A DNA stretch of 33,649 nucleotides. It comes from Verrucomicrobiaceae bacterium (lineage in GTDB: Bacteria > Verrucomicrobiota > Verrucomicrobiia > Verrucomicrobiales > Akkermansiaceae). Shown one piece after another: positions 1 through 6,920 of the stretch (position 1 is its first letter; each line of letters opens with the position of its first letter). The stretch is from the NCBI GenBank assembly GCA_027487355.1, contig JAIYDT010000248.1, positions 1 through 33,649 of the forward strand, in the 5' to 3' direction. A model generated the notes under the pieces. That model was not told the origin of the DNA. It saw only the letters and a list, made by a program, of their open reading frames with translations, and ran no database searches. The translations under genes and the position numbers were made by a program.

Positions 1-149
1 AGAATGCGCTCGAACATCCGGACCGCGCCGGAAAGCACGCCCACCACGCTAAGCATCGTTGCCACGCCGAGGGCGATTCCGGTCGCGCCGATGGCCGTGC
101 GCACGCGGTGGCGGCGCAGGTTGGTAAAGATCAATCGCCAGAGGGACAC
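1..149 (-). CDS. ABC transporter permease, MacB/FtsX type (N-terminal fragment)
   Basis: This is the first 49 codons of a gene that continues past the left edge. The reading frame is too short for the ORF track. Translation from a GTG at 149 gives a short cytoplasmic stretch (WRLIFTNLRRHRVRTAIG) followed by a hydrophobic segment (GIALGVATMLSVVGVLSGAV). This is the usual beginning of MacB/FtsX-family permeases, in which one N-terminal helix precedes a large periplasmic domain. An in-frame TGA lies just upstream of the GTG, so this start is nearly forced. These permeases usually move lipids or peptides, or act mechanically on the envelope, together with an ATPase. The partner is not visible here. 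It lies 48 bp after the polyprenyl synthase gene and could be its operon partner. Confidence 0.7.
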   Translation of the reverse strand, partial: MSLWRLIFTNLRRHRVRTAIGATGIALGVATMLSVVGVLSGAVRMFERI

Positions 150-155
150 GGGGGA

Positions 156-192
156 GATTCAAGATTTCAAGATTCAAGACTCAAGACAAGAT
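156..192. repeat. Short tandem repeat of TCAAGA (four copies)
   Basis: Four copies of TCAAGA (TCTTGA on the other strand) occur at 7-8 bp spacing in the gap between the polyprenyl synthase stop and the permease GTG. A further related sequence (AAAGATTCAAGATAAG) occurs in the intergenic region near 3733-3748. No hairpin or gene is visible here. It may be a low-complexity spacer or a family of intergenic repeats. Confidence 0.6.
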
Positions 193-197
193 CCACC

Positions 198-1124
198 TTA
201 GACGGCGACGGTGTCTTCCTCAATGCCGGGCCACGGGGACGCGACCCTCATGAACGGAAGCATCCACCAGCGTTCGGGCGGACCAGGAAGCCGGCTCTGA
301 ACCCGGTCGCCGATGTCCTGCAAGCGTTGGAAACGCTGCGACGCCGCCGTTACTCCTTCCGCCAGAGCGAGGTTTGGCCGCCCCATGGCATCATCGCGAC
401 CGCTGGTCTTGCCGCTTTCATTTTGCAGGCAAAGCACATCCTTGAGATCATCCGCCGCCTGGTAGGCCAGTCCGCGCAGCAGCGCCAGACGGTCCAGCAA
501 ACGCACTTCGCGGTCCGTCCCACAGCCGATCAGCGCAGGCAGAACGACCGGCAACCTGAGCAGGGTTGCGGTCTTCATCGCCGCCACGTGGATGACTTCG
601 CTGACATCCTGGCCCTCACGCCAGCCACGCAGGTCATGGGCTTGTCCACCGACCAATCCGGCGAGTCCGAGGCAGGATTCCACGAGGTCTCCAGCCATCT
701 TCCGCCGGGCAGGCCGGACATTGCCGATCCCCTGCCAAAGCAATCCGTAGCCGCGATTGATCAAGGCCAAGGCAGCCAAGGTGGCCACTCCTTCTCCATG
801 AGCCACGTGGATGCAGGGAGAGCCACGGCGCGTGCGAGCATCGTCCATCGACGGCATGTCATCGAAAATCAAAGAAGCCGTGTGCAGGTATTCGATGCCG
901 CAGCCGATCGAGCGGGAACGGTCCTCAGGGAGGCCCATTTCGTTTCCAATGTGATAGGCCATCGTCGAGCGGACCAGCGAACCAGGACGCGCCAGAACGT
1001 CCCCGAGTGCTGCTGCGAGGCGGGGTTCCACCCGATCGAGACGGCCCATGCCGCCGCGAAAGGCCATCTTCATCACCGCCAGGCCGCAGGCAAAGCGGTG
1101 GTGCCACCAATGTTCAGGAGTCAT
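198..1124 (-). CDS. Polyprenyl diphosphate synthase (FPP/GGPP synthase-like)
   Basis: A 308-residue trans-isoprenyl diphosphate synthase. Such cytoplasmic enzymes join isopentenyl diphosphate to an allylic diphosphate to make C15-C20 chains for quinones, undecaprenyl carriers or carotenoids. The first aspartate-rich motif is DDMPSMDD (residues 88-95), in the bacterial IspA-type DDxxxxD form. The second is DDLKD (225-229), in a sequence reading YQAADDLKD. The conserved KT pair is present at 184-185 (MKTATLL). The usual FQIxDD is replaced by YQAADD, so product length cannot be read reliably from the sequence. The gene starts 25 bp downstream of the yceI-like gene on the same strand and is probably co-transcribed with it. 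The pairing is suggestive because YceI-type lipocalins bind polyisoprenoids. Confidence 0.9.
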   Translation of the reverse strand: MTPEHWWHHRFACGLAVMKMAFRGGMGRLDRVEPRLAAALGDVLARPGSLVRSTMAYHIGNEMGLPEDRSRSIGCGIEYLHTASLIFDDMPSMDDARTRRGSPCIHVAHGEGVATLAALALINRGYGLLWQGIGNVRPARRKMAGDLVESCLGLAGLVGGQAHDLRGWREGQDVSEVIHVAAMKTATLLRLPVVLPALIGCGTDREVRLLDRLALLRGLAYQAADDLKDVLCLQNESGKTSGRDDAMGRPNLALAEGVTAASQRFQRLQDIGDRVQSRLPGPPERWWMLPFMRVASPWPGIEEDTVAV

Positions 1125-1149
1125 GATCCGGAAATTCGAATTCAGCGGA

Positions 1150-1704
1150 TCACTTGGCGTCGCCTTCGAGGTGGAAGGAAATCTTGAGCTTCGGATCGAC
1201 GGTCATGACCGCCATGTTGCGGATGATGGGCAGGCTGAAATCCTGATAGTCGATCCAGACCGCGCCATCAATCTTCACCCGGTCACCGGACTTCGAGGTG
1301 GTCAGTGGGAAGGCCACCGCCTTCGACATTCCGTGGAACTTCAGGTTGCCCTGGGCCCAGACCTTGCCGGCCGAGTCGGTCCAGGTCTTGGTCATTTCAA
1401 AGGAACCCTTCTGGTTCTTCGCATACTCCAGCCACTTCAGCATCTCGGCGTCGCGCTTGGCATCGTTCGTCTTGAGGTCGGAAAAGTCCCACTGCAACGT
1501 CGCGGAAGCCGGCACCAGCGAGGCAGGATCGCCGCTGACCTTGGCATCGAACTTCGACAGCGAGCCGCTGAAGCTGTGGCCGGTGGCGCTGGCGTCGACC
1601 TTGACCCAGCTATTCCGGGAATCGACTGCGAGATCCGCCGCCTGGGCGGAAAATGAGGCAAAGAGAGCCAGGAGGGAGAGACCTAGGAAAATCGTTGTTT
1701 TCAT
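1150..1704 (-). CDS. YceI family secreted polyisoprenoid-binding-like protein
   Basis: A 184-residue protein with a clear signal peptide (MKTTIFLGLSLLALFASFSAQA) followed by a YceI-type beta-barrel. Recognisable parts are VDSRNSWVKVDASATGHSFSG near the mature N-terminus, a central LKTNDAKRDAEMLKWL, and the C-terminal DFSLPIIRNMAVM. These match the family's pattern of short Ser/Asp-flanked strands and the RD(x)HL-like segment. Family members have a lipocalin-like fold that binds long isoprenoid chains in the periplasm. The start at 1704 was chosen over the ORF-track start because the signal peptide begins there. No Shine-Dalgarno sequence is visible. It lies directly upstream of a polyprenyl diphosphate synthase gene, which suggests a shared isoprenoid role, but this is inference. 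Confidence 0.88.
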   Translation of the reverse strand: MKTTIFLGLSLLALFASFSAQAADLAVDSRNSWVKVDASATGHSFSGSLSKFDAKVSGDPASLVPASATLQWDFSDLKTNDAKRDAEMLKWLEYAKNQKGSFEMTKTWTDSAGKVWAQGNLKFHGMSKAVAFPLTTSKSGDRVKIDGAVWIDYQDFSLPIIRNMAVMTVDPKLKISFHLEGDAK

Positions 1705-1795
1705 ATCGGATGAGTTTAGCGCTGGCGGAGCAGCTTTTGCTGGATAGATTCGTAACGGTTCGGTCAGAATCAATCAATCTTCCAACCATCCGATC

Positions 1796-2278
1796 ATGAA
1801 GCCATTCCAATCCGCCTTCCGTTTGCTCGCCCTCGCCGCCGTGTTCTGCTCCTCGATTGCCTTCGCAGAGCCCTATGCCGTCGGCTCGAAGGTCAGCCCG
1901 TTCTCCGCCAACGACCAGCACGGTGCGGCTTTCACCCTCGATGCCAAATCGACCCGCTACCTGCTGGTCAGCTTCGACATGGAGACTGGCAAGAAGGCCA
2001 ACGCCTCGCTCACCGGCCTCGGCGTGAACTACCTGCCCGACAAGAAAGCGGTTTATGTGGCCAACATTTTCGGCATGCCGGGGATCGGCCGCATGTTCGC
2101 GATCCCGAAGATGAAGGGTTACGCCCACCGCATCATCCTCGGCGACGATGCCAACCTCCTCACGCCTTATCCTCAGCAGCCAGCCAAGGTCACCGTCCTG
2201 AAACTTGATGACGGCAAAGTCAGCAAGGTTTCCTACTGGGATCCAGCGGCGGAAGGCGTCGATGGCTACTTGAAATGA
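1796..2278 (+). CDS. Secreted thioredoxin-fold-like small protein
   Basis: A 160-residue protein with a signal peptide (cleavage probably after SSIAFA, about residue 24). The mature part begins AVGSKVSPFSANDQHG, which resembles the strand-turn preceding the active-site helix in peroxiredoxin/TlpA-like folds. It continues with YLLVSFDMETGKKAN, where the CxxC or peroxidatic cysteine would be expected. No cysteine is present in the mature protein, so a redox function of the ordinary kind is unlikely. Verrucomicrobial and YtfJ-like proteins of this size are often annotated only as hypothetical. The gene diverges from the yceI-like gene across 91 bp, which must hold both promoters. The fold assignment is tentative. 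Confidence 0.7.
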   Translation: MKPFQSAFRLLALAAVFCSSIAFAEPYAVGSKVSPFSANDQHGAAFTLDAKSTRYLLVSFDMETGKKANASLTGLGVNYLPDKKAVYVANIFGMPGIGRMFAIPKMKGYAHRIILGDDANLLTPYPQQPAKVTVLKLDDGKVSKVSYWDPAAEGVDGYLK

Positions 2279-2294
2279 ACCGTGGCGACGATTC

Positions 2295-2332
2295 CCAAGC
2301 GCCAGTCCCGCAGTGAAGGCCTTGGCGCTTGG
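2295..2332. terminator. Stem-loop between convergent genes
   Basis: A perfect 10-bp inverted repeat (CCAAGCGCCA / TGGCGCTTGG, arms 2295-2304 and 2323-2332) surrounds an 18-nt loop, with partial pairing continuing outwards. It lies 17 bp after the stop of the thioredoxin-like gene and 15 bp after the stop of the preA-like gene on the other strand. It could therefore serve as a bidirectional transcription end. There is no long T-run, so intrinsic termination may be weak. Confidence 0.55.
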
Positions 2333-2346
2333 AAACCCGCAAAGTC

Positions 2347-3486
2347 CTACGACGGAGCCTGACGGGAGAGCGCGTTCGACTGCTTCACGAAATCATCGCC
2401 ATCCCACTCGGCATCGCTCTTGACCATGCCGGCCCGCTCCTTGGCCGCCGCTTCCTCGGCCTTGCGGGCCAGCTGCATGCGGACGAGTTCGGCGTGGGTG
2501 GTGAAATACTGGAGACTGTGGCCCTTGAAGTCGTCGAGCGTCTCGAAGCCCTTGCTCTCCATGAACGACAGCAGCCCTTCGCAAAGATCCTTCACCATGC
2601 CGTAGCCGAACTTCATGACTCCGGTGCAGACCTGAATGGTATCCGCCCCAAGAAGGATGAACTGCGCTGCGTCGGCTCCGGTTTCCACACCGCCGATGCC
2701 CGAAAGCGTGCGACCGGGAAACTCCTTCCGAATCAGCGTGGCGATCTCCATCACCATGCGAAGGGCGATCGGCTTGACCGCCTTCGACGAGTAACCGCCG
2801 GGAGTGGAGTAGCCTTCGACGGTCGGCTCCGGACGCAGTGTTTCCAGATTCACGCCCATCACGCTGCGGATCGTGTTGATCGCACTGACCCCCTGGCACC
2901 CAGCCCGGAAAGCGGCAGCGGTCGGCTCCTCGATGTGCGTGACGTTCGGCGTCATCTTTGCCCACACCGGAATCTTCGCGACACCCATGACCCACTGACA
3001 AACCTCCTCAAGGATCGCCGGATTCTGGCCCATCGCCGCGCCCATCTTCCGCTCTGGCAGGCCGTGGGGGCAGGAAAAATTCAGTTCGAAGGCATCGACG
3101 CCCGCGTCCTGACATCGCTCGGTGATCTCGCACCAGGCGTCCTTGTTGAACTCCTCCATGATTGAGGCGATCAGGATGCCTTCGGGATGTTCGTCCTTCG
3201 CAGCCTTGAACTCATCGAGCCAGGTATCGAACGAGCGATCACTGATCAGCTCGATGTTTTCCCACCCGATCACCTCCTTGTTGTCGGCGGACATGAGTTT
3301 GGCATAGCGCGGACCAACGTTGACGACCTTGGAAGGATCGAGGCTCACCGTCTTCGCGATCACGCCGCCCCAGCCCTCCTTGAAGGCGCGCTTGATGACC
3401 TTCACATTGGTGCCTGGAGGTCCAGACCCGATCACGAAGGGGTTCAGGAAATTCAAGCCGTCAACGGTGGTTGCTAGAGTAGCCAT
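2347..3486 (-). CDS. preA: Dihydropyrimidine dehydrogenase-like FMN protein (PreA type), lacking the C-terminal ferredoxin domain
   Basis: A 379-residue TIM-barrel flavoprotein of the dihydroorotate/dihydropyrimidine dehydrogenase family. The start GLNFLNPFVIGSGPPG, the active-site segment ELNFSCPHGLPERKMGAAMGQ with the catalytic cysteine, the WAKMTPNV strand and the FMN-phosphate region SGIGGVETGADAAQFILLGAD are all typical of the PreA subunit. PreA with PreT reduces uracil and thymine with NADH. Bacterial PreA normally ends with two [4Fe-4S] clusters. Here the tail after about residue 330 is a charged, Ala/Lys/Glu-rich helix without any CxxCxxC motif, and no preT gene is adjacent. The electron path must therefore differ, or the partner supplies the clusters. 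Start 3486 (MATLATTVDG) fits the family better than 3528. No obvious ribosome binding site is seen. Confidence 0.85.
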   Translation of the reverse strand: MATLATTVDGLNFLNPFVIGSGPPGTNVKVIKRAFKEGWGGVIAKTVSLDPSKVVNVGPRYAKLMSADNKEVIGWENIELISDRSFDTWLDEFKAAKDEHPEGILIASIMEEFNKDAWCEITERCQDAGVDAFELNFSCPHGLPERKMGAAMGQNPAILEEVCQWVMGVAKIPVWAKMTPNVTHIEEPTAAAFRAGCQGVSAINTIRSVMGVNLETLRPEPTVEGYSTPGGYSSKAVKPIALRMVMEIATLIRKEFPGRTLSGIGGVETGADAAQFILLGADTIQVCTGVMKFGYGMVKDLCEGLLSFMESKGFETLDDFKGHSLQYFTTHAELVRMQLARKAEEAAAKERAGMVKSDAEWDGDDFVKQSNALSRQAPS

Positions 3487-3576
3487 AGGAAGAAGTGTGC
3501 GAGGAATCGTTTGGTTCTGAAAGCTCAAAGCATGCCTGAAGGGCTCGAAGGGGAAGGAAATCGCAAATTGCCGCTC

Positions 3577-3591
3577 GTGTGAAGTTCACAC
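3577..3591. promoter_or_regulatory. Perfect palindrome, candidate operator
   Basis: GTGTGAA and TTCACAC are exact reverse complements around a single G. This gives a 15-bp dyad of the kind bound by dimeric helix-turn-helix regulators. It lies about 90 bp upstream of the preA-like start. No regulator gene is adjacent, so the binding protein is unknown. Confidence 0.45.
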
Positions 3592-3681
3592 AGAATCAGT
3601 TTATGAATCCTTTCCCGCGAAGCGCGAAAAGCTCCCTTACCGGAACAAATGCACAATTACTCTATCTTGAACGATCACAAT

Positions 3682-3710
3682 TTGACAACTTTCACTTAAA
3701 ACAATAGGAT
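3682..3710 (+). promoter_or_regulatory. Near-consensus sigma70-type promoter pointing rightwards
   Basis: An exact TTGACA (3682-3687) is followed after 17 bp by TAGGAT (3705-3710), which matches four of six positions of TATAAT. No plus-strand gene follows before the convergent rhodanese gene, so a transcript from it would be non-coding or antisense. The reverse strand at the same point reads TTGTCA, so a divergent promoter towards preA is also possible. Confidence 0.35.
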
Positions 3711-3905
3711 TACATTACCTGAATCTCCTCCTCAAAGATTCAAGATAAGACCGAATGAAATGCGCTACATCTCGTTGGATGATCACGTTCGCAGTGTCAG
3801 AAATGCGGGTTAGGTTGGACCGAAGGACTACTCCCCCATCCTGAACTGGAACAACAGGCAACGATCCAGCCCGAACCTTCACTGAGGCGAGCACGACCAA
3901 AGACC

Positions 3906-4367
3906 TCAATTGGAGCCCTTGAGCATCCGCGCGGCCCGAAGTGCCCCCACTCCTCCGTGCAGCGCGTACACGTCCTTCGTCAGATCGAACTTGAGGATCT
4001 TCTGAACGACCTGGTGACTCAGTCCGCAGTTGCCTTCGCCACAATAAACAATGACGGCGGGCGGCCCCTCCATGAGATGATTCATGGCATCTTCCTCGAA
4101 CTTGAACGCGTCCTCAGCAGGATCGAGGCTCCAAAGGATCGATCCCGGCACGCCATCCGCCTGCCATTCCTTGCGGGTTCTCGCATCCACCCAAAGGACC
4201 TTGCCCTTCCATCTTGCCACGACCTGGTCGAGGCAGATTTCATGGGCCTTCAAGTTGGACGGATCGCAGGAGACACGGCGTTCCGGTGGACCGGAGATGC
4301 GGAAATGGATCGCAGAAGCGGTCAGGGAGATCCCGGTCAGGACCGCCAGTTGCCCGATCAGTCTCAT
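3906..4367 (-). CDS. Membrane-anchored rhodanese-like protein
   Basis: A 153-residue protein with an N-terminal hydrophobic segment (about residues 4-22) and one rhodanese domain. The domain shows VLWVDARTRKEWQADGVPGSILW (the usual D-x-R and G-H/V-I-P-G-A pattern) and VIVYCGEGNCGLSHQVV around the active-site cysteine C109, and ends with LHGGVGALRAA. Rhodaneses carry persulfide sulfur on this cysteine. The active loop (CGEGNCGLS) differs from the common CxxGxRS and contains a second cysteine, C114, which may allow a disulfide. The start at 4367 overlaps the upstream DUF1573 gene by four bases (ATGA), so the two are translationally coupled. It is the last gene of the sigma-factor operon. Confidence 0.83.
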   Translation of the reverse strand: MRLIGQLAVLTGISLTASAIHFRISGPPERRVSCDPSNLKAHEICLDQVVARWKGKVLWVDARTRKEWQADGVPGSILWSLDPAEDAFKFEEDAMNHLMEGPPAVIVYCGEGNCGLSHQVVQKILKFDLTKDVYALHGGVGALRAARMLKGSN

Positions 4368-5059
4368 GGCTGGGTCTTGGCCGCTTCCGAAGGCAGGGCG
4401 CGACGGATGCTGGCGAAGGCCTGCTTGACCTTGTGGCGCTCGATCTTGCAATCCGTATCAATCCTGAAAACGCCGAGCCCGGAAACCGAGCTGTCCTTTG
4501 GAGCGACCACCAGTTCATAGCTCAGGCCTTCCTTAAGGGTCTTGAGCTCCACGGTGAAATTGTCGTTCGAGTTTGAAACGGACCGGATGTTGACCTTCTC
4601 CTCGCCCTCGACGGTAATCTTGATGGTCTGAGGGCTTGGAGGCGCGCCGACATCCCATTTCACGGTCTTGGGTTCAATCTTGATGACTTCCGGAATGTGG
4701 GCCTTGACCAGCAGGGTGACCGAAGGGGTGCTCTCGGGATCCGCATCCAGCCAAATGGCGATCGACTTCTCGACATCCCCCGAGTAGTTGCTCATGTCGA
4801 ACTTCGCCCGGATCACCCCGGCCTCGCCCGGCTGATAGACCAGCTTGCCGCCAGCCACTCCGACCGCCATGCAGGCGCATCCGGCATCGTAACGCTTGAT
4901 CTCGACCGCCTTGCCCGTCTTGTTGGTGAAGGGAAAATCGGCGACGATTTCGGTGGCATCAGCCGGGGCATTGATCGCTTTGGTGGACTCCTGGAAGTCG
5001 AGCCCGGCGGCGGAAAGCGCGGCTGTGAGAATCGACCAGAGAAAGAGCGTGGTTTTCAT
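4364..5059 (-). CDS. Secreted DUF1573-domain protein
   Basis: A 231-residue protein with a signal peptide (MKTTLFLWSILTAALSAAG) and a DUF1573 immunoglobulin-like domain. The domain shows the expected F-x-N-x-T/S pattern (FPFTNKTGKAVEIKRYDAGCACM), and its Cys-x-Cys pair (GCAC) replaces the common SCGCT. The next strand region, YQPGEAGVIRAKFD, is also typical. A second Ig-like repeat follows from about residue 125 (VIKIEPKTVKWDVG). DUF1573 proteins are secreted and common in Bacteroidota, Planctomycetota and Verrucomicrobiota, and their role is unsettled. The CxC pair together with the downstream rhodanese hints at periplasmic thiol or persulfide chemistry. It starts 6 bp after the stop of the preceding operon gene. 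Confidence 0.83.
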   Translation of the reverse strand: MKTTLFLWSILTAALSAAGLDFQESTKAINAPADATEIVADFPFTNKTGKAVEIKRYDAGCACMAVGVAGGKLVYQPGEAGVIRAKFDMSNYSGDVEKSIAIWLDADPESTPSVTLLVKAHIPEVIKIEPKTVKWDVGAPPSPQTIKITVEGEEKVNIRSVSNSNDNFTVELKTLKEGLSYELVVAPKDSSVSGLGVFRIDTDCKIERHKVKQAFASIRRALPSEAAKTQP

Positions 5060-5065
5060 GGGAAA

Positions 5066-5569
5066 CTAAGAGCGTGGTTTGCTGGCGGAGGCAAGGGAAA
5101 CGGAAATGATCAGCCGTCCGCCACGCCAAGCCGGGCCCAGCACATAAAGCGGACGCTCGGAGGAAAGCTCGGCATCGGTCTTGAGGATCTTCTTGCGGCT
5201 GAGCCAGAACTCCAGACCGAGCCTCGCGGAGGACTTGGAAGGACGGCTCTGGGCTTCGAAGCGCACCAGAACCTCGTCCGAGGCCCCCAGCGGCTGCGCC
5301 CAGTTCTCATAGCTGCGGTAGAGGGGCTTGGTGTCCACCCCGATTTCCCGGTAGTGGGCAAACTTCAGCCGGGCCTCGCTTTGGAGTCGTTCGGTGATTG
5401 CCTTGGAGACCGGCTTGGCTTTGTCACCCGCGGTGGCGACGTCCCCATCGGTCGCGTGAATCACCCGAACGACGATGGAACCCACGACCTCCTTGCCGGG
5501 GTCCGAGTCCTGTCCTCTGACCTGCAACACCAGAAGCAGTCCAAGGGCGCATCCGGCGAGAAATCTCAT
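5066..5569 (-). CDS. Secreted hypothetical protein in the sigma-factor operon
   Basis: A 167-residue protein beginning with a signal peptide (MRFLAGCALGLLLVLQVRG). The mature part is rich in beta-strand-like stretches (VVGSIVVRVIHATDG, DEVLVRFEAQSRP, GGRLIISVSLASA). Charged residues are spread throughout and the only cysteine is in the signal peptide. I recognise no family. Its ATG overlaps the stop of the anti-sigma-like gene by four bases (ATGA), and the DUF1573 gene follows after 6 bp, so the three are probably co-translated. Position suggests an envelope role under control of the operon's sigma factor. Confidence 0.75.
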   Translation of the reverse strand: MRFLAGCALGLLLVLQVRGQDSDPGKEVVGSIVVRVIHATDGDVATAGDKAKPVSKAITERLQSEARLKFAHYREIGVDTKPLYRSYENWAQPLGASDEVLVRFEAQSRPSKSSARLGLEFWLSRKKILKTDAELSSERPLYVLGPAWRGGRLIISVSLASASKPRS

Positions 5570-6165
5570 TGGGTGACTTCCAAAACGGGCTTCTCCTGCT
5601 TGGCGGCGGTTGACTCCACTTCACTGTCGGAAGGGATGGCTGCCGTCTCGCGGAAGTCCAGGGCGTCCGAAAACGCGGGAACTCCATCGAGCACGATCAC
5701 CGTCGCATCCGCAGTCCGGCTGGCGAAATAATCCGCCCTCACCCCGGTCTCCGGGGTGTACACCACGGGTGATGAGCTGCTGACCTCTATGACTGAAGCA
5801 GGCGCAACCGTCATGCTCGTCCGGGTGCCCATCCAGAACGCCAGCGTCATGCCTGCAGCGGCGGCGGCCGGCATGAACCAGTTCGACCGCCACCAGGAAG
5901 CCCTCGACTCGACCGCCTTCACCGGAACCTTTTCCAATTCGGAAATGGCCGCTGAAATCCGGCTGTTGAAGAACTCCGGATAAGGGGGCTCCTCCACGTG
6001 TGGGAGTGCCGAAGAAATCATCTGCCGCCAGTCACGGACCGCCTGCCGGGCCGCGAGCTGATCCGGCTGCGCAGCCGCCCATGCTTCCACGGACGCGAAG
6101 GCATCCCCTTCCAATTCATCGTCCAGCCACAGGGCCAGCGTTTCGTCATCGGGTTTCGTATTCAT
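5566..6165 (-). CDS. Anti-sigma-factor-like single-pass membrane protein
   Basis: A 199-residue protein encoded directly after, and overlapping by 20 bp, an ECF sigma factor gene. The N-terminal cytoplasmic part (DETLALWLDDELEGDAFASVEAW, then helices to about residue 80) resembles the four-helix anti-sigma domain, without the zinc-binding HxxxCxxC. One transmembrane segment follows (about residues 96-113, FMPAAAAAGMTLAFWMG), then a periplasmic, Ser/Val-rich tail of about 85 residues. Family knowledge predicts that it holds the sigma factor at the membrane until an envelope signal releases it. The assignment rests on context and topology more than on sequence motifs. Confidence 0.72.
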   Translation of the reverse strand: MNTKPDDETLALWLDDELEGDAFASVEAWAAAQPDQLAARQAVRDWRQMISSALPHVEEPPYPEFFNSRISAAISELEKVPVKAVESRASWWRSNWFMPAAAAAGMTLAFWMGTRTSMTVAPASVIEVSSSSPVVYTPETGVRADYFASRTADATVIVLDGVPAFSDALDFRETAAIPSDSEVESTAAKQEKPVLEVTQ

Positions 6166-6820
6166 CCTTGAGTAGGGCTTGGAGTTTCTGACGGGCGTAA
6201 AACAGACGGCTCATGACCGTGCCGATCGTGCACCCCATGGCGTCGGCGATTTCCTTATACGACAGACCCTGAACATCTTTCAAGATCACTGACTCACGAT
6301 GTTCAGCGGAAAGCTTGAAAAGCGCGGCTTGGATCTTCATCCGCAGCTCGCCGTGCTCCATCGATGTGTCGGGAGATTCCGCGCCCGAAGGGGCGGTCGA
6401 AGCCAGCGGGTCGATCTGATCACGGTCGAAGATCTCGTCGTTGAACTCACCCGCGCTGTCGATCTTCCGCTTGCGGGTCCAGTCATAGACGACGTTGTGG
6501 GCGATCCGGAACAACCAGGTCGAGAAGCGGGCCTTTGCCTCGAAGCGCGGCAACGCCTGCCACGCCTTCACGAAGACGTCCTGGGAAAGGTCCCAGGCGT
6601 CGGCTTCGTGGTGGATCATGTTGCGGACCATGGCAAAAATTCTTCCCCGGTGCCGGATCACGAGTTCGTCGTAGGCCCGAAGGTCGCCTTTCTGGGCCTG
6701 TTTGACGAGCTGTGCATCGTCATCCGGCTCCCCTTTGGCGCGGGACTCGACGGGCTCGGATGGCCCCGTCAGAGGATTCGACGGATCCGGGCGGACTTTA
6801 TTCATGGGAAAGACATCCAT
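6146..6820 (-). CDS. ECF RNA polymerase sigma factor (RpoE-like)
   Basis: A 224-residue sigma-70 family factor. Region 2 is clear: LVKQAQKGDLRAYDELVIRH, DLSQDVFVKAWQALPRF and FSTWLFRIAHNVVYDWTRKRK. Region 4 is also clear: KLSAEHRESVILKDVQGLSYKEIADAMG followed by TIGTVMSRLFYARQKLQ. The roughly 40-residue linker and the 40-residue N-terminal extension are within the ECF range. These factors direct RNA polymerase to envelope- or stress-response promoters and are often self-regulated. The gene heads an operon with an anti-sigma-like gene and three exported or anchored proteins. The start may be 6820 (ATG) or 6805 (second ATG, MNKVRPD). Neither has a strong ribosome binding site. Confidence 0.92.
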   Translation of the reverse strand: MDVFPMNKVRPDPSNPLTGPSEPVESRAKGEPDDDAQLVKQAQKGDLRAYDELVIRHRGRIFAMVRNMIHHEADAWDLSQDVFVKAWQALPRFEAKARFSTWLFRIAHNVVYDWTRKRKIDSAGEFNDEIFDRDQIDPLASTAPSGAESPDTSMEHGELRMKIQAALFKLSAEHRESVILKDVQGLSYKEIADAMGCTIGTVMSRLFYARQKLQALLKDEYETR

Positions 6821-6920
6821 TTACAGCAACCTTGCCCGTCTTCGTGAACACCCGCCGCCAAAGGCGCTTTTTGAACCACGGCGGGCACGACATGGTTGGA
6901 ACGTGGCTTGTCTCGGGTTC

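Larger units (their letters stand above)
3487..3905. other. AT-rich intergenic region with palindrome and promoter-like signals
   Basis: About 420 bp without a convincing gene, between the preA-like start and the end of the rhodanese gene. Base composition is clearly lower in GC than the neighbours, especially 3600-3760. It holds a perfect GTGTGAA-G-TTCACAC palindrome, a near-consensus promoter pointing right, and a short TCAAGA-type sequence. The open frames here (the 5' overrun of 3715..4044 on the minus strand, and a 29-codon frame at about 3753 on the plus strand) do not show the GC3 bias of the surrounding genes. The preA-like promoter is expected here. A small RNA is possible but unproven. 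Confidence 0.5.

Noticed and set aside
3715-4044. 109-codon minus-strand ORF overlapping the rhodanese gene
   Set aside because: It is mostly out-of-frame to the rhodanese gene, and its downstream part lacks the third-position GC bias of real genes here.
6842-6876. Small GC hairpin followed by TTTTT between the FAD oxidoreductase and sigma genes
   Set aside because: It would terminate plus-strand transcripts, but no plus-strand gene lies upstream, and its stem is only four pairs.
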